From Macrophomina tecta (taxonomy: Eukaryota > Ascomycota > Dothideomycetes > Botryosphaeriales > Botryosphaeriaceae), in assembly GCA_024180945.1 (NCBI GenBank), contig JAKSGN010000005.1:2046001-2110000 (forward strand): 64,000 nt of DNA, written 5' to 3'. A program made the position numbers and the translations under genes. The notes beneath the pieces are model-generated. The model did not search any database, was not told where the DNA came from, and was given only the letters and a program-made list of their open reading frames with translations. Positions 1 through 10,000 of this stretch are shown here, one piece after another; position 1 is the first letter of the stretch; each line of letters starts with the position of its first letter.

Positions 1-185
1 GGCGAGATGATGGAGGGCGGCGGGGGCTGCTGGTGCTGGGCGTCATGGTCGCGCTGGGCTTGCGAAGGGTCGAGCTGGAAGTCGGAGAGGTTGCGCGAGG
101 GCTGTGGGCGGTCCGCGGGTGCCGTCTGCGGGGAGTGGAGCGGCGCGAAGGCGGGCGAGGCGTGGGCGGGTAGGCTGCCCGTCAT
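1..185 (-). CDS. Partial hypothetical protein, N-terminal part only
   Basis: An open frame on the minus strand starts with ATG at 185 and runs off the left edge, giving about 61 residues. It opens MTGSLPAHASPAFAPLHSPQ and continues rich in Pro, Gln, Ser and His, ending in a Q/P-rich run before the edge. Low-complexity N-termini of this kind are common in fungal transcription and signalling proteins, but nothing here identifies the family. The frame has no internal stop, and its composition looks more protein-like than the other five frames. The real start could lie further upstream or in an earlier exon. Confidence 0.4.
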   Translation of the reverse strand, partial: MTGSLPAHASPAFAPLHSPQTAPADRPQPSRNLSDFQLDPSQAQRDHDAQHQQPPPPSIIS

Positions 186-1168
186 GGTGGGCGAGGTGAC
201 AGAGGAGGTGGAGGGCGGCGAATTGGGTGCAAACGGGTGTATCTCGAGCGCAGGCCTCAGACGAGGGCCAATTGGGGCATAATTACTGGGAGAGGCGGAG
301 GGCGAGGGGAGGATGGGTCGGCGCCGGGAGAGACAAATGGCATGGAGAGCGCCGGCCTCGGCCCGTGCGAATGTGTCGCCGTTGCGCGCGCGCGCGCTCT
401 CTGGCTTGGTCAGCGCCGTGTAATCGCGCCATCTCCGCTGCTTATGTGTTGCTTCTTTTCCATGCCCTTCTCCCCCTCGCGGCCCACGCCGGGAGCCTCG
501 TCCCGCGCCTCTGTACCAATTCATCCACACGCGAGCAGTGCGGCCTCGCCAAAGCTAACGTCAGCCCTATAGGCAGGCACCCTGCCCTGTGACGGCGCAC
601 TCTGGCCTCGCACCATGCGCGCCCCAAATGGAACCCCCGGATGAATACTCCCCTCCCTCGCACCGTTCCGAAACCCATCAGCGACTACTCGCAAAGGCTG
701 CCATTGCCCAATGTCCCGGATCGGGCTTGCGGAACGTTCATGGCTTCGCGCTGCCTAAGCTTAAATTCAGCATTCGAGGGACGATGCGGGGTTGCAGTGA
801 GGGGGCAAACCTGTAGTCCGGCTGCCACGCGGGGTCTTCTATTCGCCGACGCCCGCGGTGGCTTGCCTCCTTCAGCGGCCATTCTTCTGGATGCCTGGAG
901 TAACACCAGCGTGGATATTCCATTTTATGTATCGTTCACTCATCTGCAACAACGCGGCCAAGTGTCCAGCACGTCTCATTCTATTTCGTTGCTTTCTTCC
1001 TTCGTAATTCGTTCTCCTAGCCATAAAAAGAGAAATTCTGTACACAAGAGACATACAACTCACCGAGATATGTACTTTTGAAGAAAGAAAGAAAAGAAAA
1101 GAAAATAGAGGCCGTCAAGGCCGACAAGAAACGAACTTGACCATCTCCCAATCCCCGGAAATCCGCAA
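186..1168. other. Intergenic region, no supported gene
   Basis: This lies between the start of the partial gene and the 3' end of the AA11 gene. Several open frames of 60-146 codons occur on both strands, but none shows a recognisable domain, signal peptide or usable splice pattern. It ends in a purine-rich stretch around 1081-1107, just beyond the AA11 stop, which may be the 3' untranslated region of that gene. Confidence 0.5.
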
Positions 1169-2377
1169 TCAACCACGGAACGAGCGCCGCCCGGAAAACC
1201 GGCCATGCGAATGCAAATGCACCCGCCTGTCCCTCACCTCCGCCGCCGCCCTCGCCTTCCTCGCAGCCTTGATCGCCCCGTTCTCGCAAATGGTTCCGGC
1301 CGCGACATCCTGCCACACGACCTTGCCCCAGTTGCAGATGCCGAACTGGGACGTGCCGTTGCAGACGAGCTCGCCGCTGGTGCACGTGCCGTTCGAGCCG
1401 CCGGACGACGACGATCCAGCAGCCGCTGCGGCAGCCGGCTGGGCTGCGGTCGCGGCGGGGGCGGCAGCGGCCTCTGAGCTGGCTGTGAGAAGCGTCGTCG
1501 CTACGGCCTCGGGGGTCGCAGCAGCAACGGACGATGAAGCCACAGAGACCTCAGCGAAGCCGGCCGCGGGGGTAGACGCTGCGCTTGGGGCCGGGGCCGC
1601 GGTGCTCACTGCCCCAGCTGCCTGGCCTAGGCTCGCCAGCGTCGTCGCTCCAGCCTTTCCACATGTTCCGCCTGTGTTCTTGTCCGTAGGGGCCGCCAGC
1701 GCGCCCAGAATGTTGCCGCTCTTGAGCTCCGCCTTATTAAGGAAGAGCTCGCCCGGGTCCGGGAACTCCACGACGCGATTATCCTGGGTCTGGCACGTGA
1801 ACTCGTCGTCGTTGGCCAGGTTGGCAACGAACAAATCGGGCAGCTTGCTGAACTCGGCGTCGTCGTCAGCGCCCCCGGTGACGGTAACGGGCGCGCAGTT
1901 CATGTACATCTCCTTGCCGCCGCTCGATACGGGGAACCATGTCCAGGCGAAGGTGGCGTCGCCGCTGGGTATCGAGGCCGGCAGCGTGTACGGGAAGTCG
2001 GCGGCCGTACTGCCCATTCCGGGACACCCGCCTTCGATCGACAGGAAGACCTTGAACGTCGAGTTGCGTTGCGGCGTCGTATCCGTGGTGATGCTGAGTT
2101 GGCAGCCGCCGCCGTTGTGCACCGCCGTTCCGTCGAACTTGACCGTGTTCTGCGCGCCGACCTGGAGCGTTGTTCTTTCCGGCTGGTTCTCTAGGCCAGA
2201 TCCCTGGCTCCACGTCGGCCACATGCACGGATATGATGCTCCATCCGGAAGAGGGCCCTTGTTTCCTGCCAACTGCGTGGCAAAGTAAGGAGTAGGCTGC
2301 GAGAGGATGACATGTGCGTTAATGGTGCAGACTCCGGATAGTGCCAAAACGCTGTAGGCGAGCGTACGACGAGCCAT
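1169..2377 (-). CDS. AA11 lytic polysaccharide monooxygenase with C-terminal X278-like module
   Basis: This is a secreted copper enzyme of family AA11, which oxidatively cleaves chitin. The 402-residue single-exon protein has a signal peptide (residues 1-21) ending so that the mature chain starts with His22, the first ligand of the copper histidine brace. His87, in the motif AVHNGGGCQ, is the second ligand, and Tyr158, in EMYMNCAPV, is the expected axial residue. Family landmarks include SIEGGCPG (113-120) and the AWTWF core (144-148). An Ala/Ser/Pro/Thr linker (about 241-330) leads to a small module with four cysteines (332, 339, 348, 364) and the pattern FGICNWG...WQDVAAGT, matching the X278 module seen on many AA11 enzymes. 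The basic tail (about 370-402) is unusual. The fungal role is inferred to be cell-wall remodelling or chitin use. Confidence 0.93.
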   Translation of the reverse strand: MARRTLAYSVLALSGVCTINAHVILSQPTPYFATQLAGNKGPLPDGASYPCMWPTWSQGSGLENQPERTTLQVGAQNTVKFDGTAVHNGGGCQLSITTDTTPQRNSTFKVFLSIEGGCPGMGSTAADFPYTLPASIPSGDATFAWTWFPVSSGGKEMYMNCAPVTVTGGADDDAEFSKLPDLFVANLANDDEFTCQTQDNRVVEFPDPGELFLNKAELKSGNILGALAAPTDKNTGGTCGKAGATTLASLGQAAGAVSTAAPAPSAASTPAAGFAEVSVASSSVAAATPEAVATTLLTASSEAAAAPAATAAQPAAAAAAGSSSSGGSNGTCTSGELVCNGTSQFGICNWGKVVWQDVAAGTICENGAIKAARKARAAAEVRDRRVHLHSHGRFSGRRSFRG

Positions 2378-4046
2378 TGTAGAATTGATGGTTCGTATTC
2401 CGATTTAGGGTTGAAGCCTCAGGAAAGAACTGTGTATGACGACTGGGAAATGCAGTGCTAGTCCTGCTAGCAAATGACTGTAGGGTAGGGACCGAGAGGG
2501 TTGCCAAAGCCAGGGCAAGTGTCGAACGATTGAAAAAGGAGTGATGGGTGACACACCAGAAGCGAGGTCTATCATGGAACTTAAGTATCCGGGGATTTTT
2601 CTTTTTTTTTTTAAAAAAAAATGGGGGTGACTATTAAGCGCCGCTACAGAAGCGCTGCGGCACAGTTGCCAAGCGGAAGTGGTTGCTGTGCCGCAGCGAG
2701 TCGCCCTGTCTACCAGCCCCCATGTCGCGGGACACGGCTGGGAACGTTTCTACCCAGCTATAGCGACTATCGCTTTCGAGATCGATGAAGGCGTTCCTGA
2801 ATATACCTTTGCAATTTCTCCGTGTGATTGATCTTCGTGTCCGTTCGTTATACCTCGGCTTGCCTACTGGTCCATTTTGCCGCTGCATCGTTCCCAGGCC
2901 GCAACACCCCCCGGGCAACCCATGGGTGCCGCCGGTTGTGGTTTCAGCAAGATGTCTGCACGTGGAGAGCGTCTGATGCTTCGAAAAAGTGTTCTTGGAT
3001 GAGTGGCAGAATCACTAGTCTTCGGAGCGTTGAATCGTTAGGGAACTGATCTTGCCATTAGTCATAAACCACTAGAATTATCATCCAATACTATACCCAC
3101 GAGGAATGAGGGAATGACATAATTGGCACTCAGAATACTCCTGAGGGCCCTCGTGATACATCACAGCGGTGTTGGTGTGGCTAGTCGTTCGGCTAAACAC
3201 TCACCACAGGAAGAATGAGTGGCTGGGAGATGACGATACAGCGCCCCTTTGCCCGAGCAGCAATTAATAGTAATTGATACTCGACAATGGCCTCATGTAC
3301 CTCAGCCCACGGCGCGTGGACGCCGCCAACGGGCCAGGCAGTGGGGATGTTTTCCTCAGTTGCAAAATGGGGAAGGTGGATCACTTAGCCGGCGCTTGCA
3401 GCGTCTCCTGATTCGTCGCTAGGATACTCATCCGGAGATCAATCCAGAAATACACTCAAATTACAACAGATACGAGTCAGACGAAGACATCGTCACGTTG
3501 CGATCATGTTCCATCAAAAGCCAGGAGGCTGCTACGAAAATCTCCTTCCATTTCCTACAAGTTGGGAGAAGGGATTGCCCAGTCCCAAGACAGCCCTCAG
3601 TTCTTCTCGCAAACCTGCTCTGTGGCCCATCTTCTCTCCAGACTCTCCGACAGAAGACAAAAAGGCTCCCGTGCGAATCCAAAGATCCTGCACCTTTTTC
3701 CAGCCGCGTCAGGAAATCCAAAGAAGTATATATATGACATGCTCCCGTGGTATCCTTCGCCTCGCCTTTTACCCCGATGACCTGTCTATTGTATCAAACG
3801 AGAAGGGTGACTCTCGCCGCCTGCACAACCCTTTTTATGCAGCCCCAGAATTTTTTAAAAAAAAAAAAAAACGCCGTTGAAATGCTGCCAAGAAAACGGT
3901 AAAGGCAAAACGCAAGATGTGCTACAGGAAAAGAAAAAGATAGTAGGCTTTAAAAAGAATCAAAAATAGAAAAGACAAAACTAGACAATAACAGAATCCA
4001 GAATCGATCAATACTCTTGTACTGTACTAGCACCATATCAAGGCGC
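2378..4046. other. Intergenic region with homopolymer tracts
   Basis: This is the upstream region of the AA11 gene and the 3' flank of FMP27. No gene is supported; the open frames of 60-124 codons lack any family signature. There is a T-run/A-run junction near 2602-2621 and another (T6 then A15) at 3851-3871. The A-rich stretch 3857-4000, next to the FMP27 stop, may be its 3' untranslated region. Confidence 0.5.
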
Positions 4047-7000
4047 TCATCTTCCGGGGGAGGACCCTGATCCGTGCTGGCCCAACGACTTCACGAACTT
4101 CTTTCCAAGAAGCAGCCTACTCTTCATACGATTACTTTCCTCCGACTCCTCTCCTGGGTCTTTGTCCCGCGAGCGGTAGCTCATCGCTGTAATAGCACGG
4201 TGCAGCGAGTTCGGCGCATGCCTGATGCTTGCAGTGTCCCTGTCATCGACCTGCGAGATCTCGTCCGCAAAGGTGACGGGCTCCTCCAAGATCGCACCAC
4301 TTCCCGCCATATTGCCGCCAGAGCCTGCGGTCCAGGTCGTGCCAGTGACGCTGCGAGCGCTTGAGCTCCACGAGTCGGCATGGCTGAGTTGACTGTCACG
4401 ACCTGATGTAAAACTGCGGCGGGGTTCATCACCCGTGGATGCTGTCTCCGCCGGGCTGCGGTCGCGAGAACTATCCTTGTCACTAGTCGTCGTCGACACG
4501 TCCCCGCTGGTATTAAGCAGGATGGACGGGTTGGCGATCTGCTTCAAACGGGCCTTATCCTTCGGCCGGTGGTGCGAAAACTTGTTGTTGAGGATGGCGC
4601 CGGTGTGAGAGATGAGTGCTCGGATGACATCCTTCTTGAGAGCGAGCGCCAGATCCAAGTTGGACCAGGTCTTGTTACGGTACTCGATCGTCGGCATGCG
4701 GAACACAAGGTCGTGAATGTCCTCAACATTGCGGTTGCCTTTGCCCTTGTAGCTGAGGCAGAGAACCATGCTTGGAATTTTGATGTAGGCGAACGTCATG
4801 TAGTTTGATGCGCGGTTCATCATCTGGTTGATGTCATCGGCTTGCGACTTCTCTTTCCTTGTCGAGCTTGGTGCGCGTGACATTGCGAATCGGTTCTTGG
4901 ACTTCTCCTCACCCATGCCGCTCAACTTCGTAGCGGAAGACCGGCGACTTGAGGGTCGTGCGCTGGCGATTGTCAGAGTGTCCGAGGTATCCTTGGGGCC
5001 GGCAGAACTATGCAGGTTTCTGAACAAGCTCGTACCAGCGCGGCTGGATGCGTCAAACATCCTGAAAGAACTAAAGTCAATACCCCCGCCAGCGCCCTTC
5101 CTTGATGACAATCCAGATGATGATTTTGGCCGGGCTTCGGGCAACGCAAGAGTTGGCTGCAGCCGTAACTCCAAAGCGCCAGGACCAGAACCATCAATGG
5201 AAGCACGCTGAGAGTGGATGCTGGAGCCCACTTCCGGCGAATCTTGGCCAATAGGTGACTCTCCTTCAGCACAGCCCGAAATTTCGGTCTCTTCGCCTTG
5301 TGCAGGGAGAGCGTGCTTGACCATGAAGGGTGAGAAACCGCCGTTCTCAAAGGCATTGGATCCGACTCCTGGGAAGATATATTCGAACAACTTCTTGCCG
5401 ATTTCGCGCTCGAGTTGAACCTTGAGCGGGAAGAGGTTGACCTCGAAGTGGTCCATAACCGGGATACCAGCGATGGCTTCCAGCATGTACCAGTGAACAC
5501 GAAGCATCTTTGTATCTCTTCCTTCCACAAAGGACCCCTTCTCATCCAGGTACGGTGCAATCATCTCAGGATACACTGCGTCCGGCAGTAGGTTCAGGCC
5601 GTGGATACGCTCAATTTCCATGGAGTTGAGGTTGGATCCATCACTGTTGTCTGTACGGTCGAATGATGCATTTCCAAGCTGGAACTCTGCGAGGGACTCG
5701 TTCCCTTCACGGACTAAATGCCATACAATCTCGGATGCAGTGATGAGGTACCGAAGCAGGCCTGTAGGTTGCGAGGCTTCGGCGGCACGGTCATCGGTCT
5801 TCCGCTGCGAAGTGGTGATCGCTTTCATCATGAAGAACAGTTCTTCTTCGTTTTCAGAGATTGTTCTTTCCAGCTCAATACGGTTCTTCCAGCCCTCCCG
5901 ATCGAGGTACTGTTCATGAATCTGGAAGCGAGTCTTTATCTCCTCGAGCTGATGAATCCGCTCCTGGAGAGACACGACGAGCTCTGGTGCGCCGTTCAAA
6001 TCGCTGAAGTCTGACGCAAGCATGATCTTCTCCAGCTTCTCGCTGCGCTGTCTTTCAAGAGGTTCGCTGTAAAGAAGCAAGTCCAAGACGATAATGTACA
6101 TTGCGTAATACTGCATTGAGTCGCAGACAGCACGCACATGAGGGAACTCGACCCAGAGATGGTCAATGCGACTTTCGGCGTTGTCAGGACAGTGCGCATG
6201 GGAGTTGTCGTCGCCACTAATGTCCTCGTTGTACTTGAGGCGAAGGGTGTTGTACTTGTCATATCTCAAGCTTGCCGAGGTTCGCTGGACTACCCTCGAG
6301 AAACCGTAAGGGTTGGTGTCGAACTCGAACATAACTTCAAATGGCACCCATGGCGGCCACGAAGATCCAGCAGCAGCTCCGTAGCGATTTCCGGAATACA
6401 TGTGCAGATACTCGGTAGAGAAAGTTTTAGTGCTTGTGACGAATATCTGCAAGCTATCCATGGCAGCGGAGAAGCGACGCTGAACGAGGCCGCTGACATC
6501 GTCCTCGACTCGGTCCTTGTCCATGACTTCGATGACCTTGAGTTGCATACCCTTCGCAGTCACCAGAACGGCCGACTTCGGGTTCTTCTCGCTTTGCAAC
6601 TGGATCTGCGGTGCAATCAGACGAACGTGGTATGCGTTTTGTGCTGTGAACTCTTGAGCGATATCCTCATTGGCATTGTCTGCGTTCGCCTTTCGGTTCT
6701 CTTCATTGGCCATTTCAGGATCGTTTGCGTTGACGAACTTCTTGCCATCTTCCAAGAGCTGTTGAATTCGATCCCGTACGTCCATGTCATCATCAGCTTG
6801 GGGAGAAAGCGGTGTCGACGTCGTACGCGGTCTCGTGCCAGGCGATGGAGGGGGTTCTTTGGCTTTGCTCTGTTCCTCTACAATGTCAAGGATGAACTTG
6901 ACTGCTCTTCTCGACATGTAGTACACGAAACCACGCCGCTGACTGACTTGGTGGATGTATCGAAGGATGATATTCCTGAGCGCATTGTTCCACTTGACTT

Positions 7001-10000
7001 GAGCATTATGGATGACAAAACGATTGTTGAAGTCGCTGATGTAGTCGGCAAGGGGCGTAGCGTCAAGGCCTTTCGTTTCCTTGTCGGTAGCGTCATACAG
7101 CTCAGGGGCTTCGAAGTATTGATCCTCGCTCTCCGAGCGCGGAACAGCAGATGAGGGATCATCACGCTCCAGCCGATGAATCAGGCTGGAATACATAGAC
7201 TGAAGAATATCGCGCTTCCTCTTAAGCATCTCGTCATGGTGCTGGTAAACAGCGAGCCTTTCCTCAAGCTCCCAATCGTCTTCACTGGTAGAACGCAGGA
7301 TTCTGAGTTGCTGCTCGCCGATGTCGCGCTGGCTCTGCTCAATCTGTTCGAGAACCTTCTTCAAACGGTCCGAGATGAGGTTGCATTGGACGCGTCGGGG
7401 GTCGTTCTGCTTTGACATTACGCAGTAATGCGTGGGCTCGTTGCCGAATTGGCTAGACCTGTGAGGATCTCCGGAAATGTTGTCGTGGTGATCGGTTTGC
7501 CGGAAGTATGTGAAACGGGGAGCATATGCCAGGGGCAAGATCTTTGTCTCGGGGTTGCTTTCCGAAGGGAGAATCCAGTCGAGTTCCACAAAGTCATCCA
7601 TGTCAACCCACGTGAGGTCGTTGTCCGGGATGGTGAACTTTGAAAGATCGACTTGCGGATCCTCCTGGTTTTGGTATGACGCCAGCGTGTCCTCGGTGGC
7701 TTCTTCGATATCGCTCTGCTCTGTTCCATTGATCATCGCTGAAATAGCACGGATGTCTGCCGATATAAAATCCAGCTGCACCTGGTTGATGCGCATGCCT
7801 GTTGTCGTGGCCGACTTGTTGCCGCCTTGCGCGGAAGTCCTGAATTCTTCCCTCCGCTGGTGGATATCAAGCATGAAACTGTCGAGGCGGACCTTGAGAC
7901 CCGTTGCAGAAACTACACTCTTGCCATACTCATCGGGGTCCTTGTGCTTGTAGATGTGGCTCATATACAGCGGCGATAACAGGATGCTGAACTTGAGCGT
8001 GGCAAGATGGCGGCCAAACTTCTTGCCTGACTTTTCCACACCTGGCCAAAGCGGCCCTTGACGAACTGGTAGTGCCATAGCACCGGAAAACAGTGACCAC
8101 CAGCTGTAGAAATGGCTGAAGAAGCGTGGCGTGAGGTGAACGCTATTGTAATTTGGAGAAGCCTTCGTGTTTGCGACTGACCAGTCTCTGTCGTGTGGTG
8201 CAGAGATGCCAAGTGACATGTGGATATGATGGCTGCGGAAGCCTCTGAAAGCGTCATATTCCTTGCCGTCCGAAGGTTTGGCGTAATCGGGGTGTTTGAG
8301 TATGACGTTGTAATGCGGCTCGAAATCGAATGACCTCTTGCCATCTTCCTCACGCTCGAACATAAGCCCAACAAGCCACCGGACATTCCCAGAGAGCTTC
8401 ATCACTGTCTTGCGGAAAGAAGCTCCGTTTTTGAAGCTGGAACCGCTCACAACGCTTTCTGAATCTGACTCTTCTTGTTCCACTACACGAGCATAATGAC
8501 TCAGATCCGGTACGGCAAGAATGCAGACGCCACTGTCTACAGTGATGAGCTTCTTCTGGTCATCTTCTTGGCCAAGGTTGAGTCGGACGTTGTCCCGCCA
8601 GCACATGGTGAAGCCAGCGCCATCTCCAGTGACCTTGTAAGGATCGCGAGAGCCCTTGAGGATGAGATGAACGTCGCCATCGCCCTTCCATGCAATGTTG
8701 ATCTTCGAATGAAAGGACAACCTGATCTTATCCCAGAAACCGACCTTTTCGGAAGGATCCATGGCAGCTTTTGAGAAGCCCTCAATGACTTGCATCATAT
8801 CCTGGATTGCAGGCTGGTAAGATGTACCCCAAGTAATCCTTGTCGGGTAGCTGGTGTTGACTTCGACCCGCATGTCCGAATATGTCTTGACAGGAGCGAT
8901 AGTGCGGCGTACGCTGACAGTGAAGCCCCCGCTCTTCTCACCTGATTCCGCTACTTCTGGTGGCACAACCTCGACGTCCACCAACCTGCTAGACTCTTTG
9001 TCTCGGTACTCTTCGGCGATGACGAAGTCTGTCTTGAGAGACAGACTGGGCAAGCGTGCTGACTGGCCAGCGCGGATTGCGGGCACGTGGATAAAAGGAA
9101 GGGGATAGTCTCTCAACGTTAGACGAGCCTCGCCCAGGTTGATTTGGACATTCATCGGTATAAGCAGTGAGTACTGCATGTCGACCGGCATGCCTTTGCC
9201 AATCCGGTTCAAATAGGCAGGATACTCCGATATGGGAAAGCTGGGCTTGTCGACGATAAAGTTGAGATCGCTGACCAGGAAGGCCATCAATGCAGGCCGT
9301 TGAGGGATCGCCAGGATTCTTTCCGTCTGCTCGATTTCCTCGGGCATATCGTCAATGCCCCAAAACATGGCACGAATGTCTCTGACGGCGGTATTCGTGA
9401 AGTTCAGACCTTGATCAATCCTCCTTTTCCAACTTTGTGCATGGAGTCTATTCAGCTTCTCGCGTGCCTGCTCAATATGGACTCTTGCGTTATCGTCCAG
9501 CTCTGCAGTACCATCGACGTCATATCGCATGCGACGACCGCGCTCTTGAGGAGAAGTAACGCGGACGTCACGGTCAGCACTCCTGCTTCTTCTCCCCGCA
9601 TCAACAGTGCCTCGTCGTTGCGAGCTGCGTCCACGTGGATGCGCGGATCTTGCGCGATGGCTGGTATTGCCCCGGCGTCGGTCACTTTCCGCAAGCTTCC
9701 TTGCCTTGATCTCGAATGCTTCCTCTCGGGCAAGTCGTTGCCTCTGCTCCAGCATACCAAGTCGGAAAATTGTACCAAGCTTCCATTCAAATCCTCCTTC
9801 TTCAATCTCGAAGAGGAGCGCTTGACTGCGAACGGAGATTCTTGGTACCTTCTTGGGGCCCTCCGGCGGCTTGTCGAGGATGTACTCGTTCGACTGAGTC
9901 CTGAAGCGGTGGTGCAATTGCTCAACCGTCTTGATAGTGTTTGTAATGTTATCAAAGACATGATGCACAACCAGTTGATGTGGTACAGCGATCCGAACGG

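Noticed and set aside
1137..2288. 383-codon plus-strand frame antisense to the AA11 gene
   Set aside because: It is a shadow of the GC-rich AA11 coding sequence; its product is Ala/Pro/Ser-biased with no domain.
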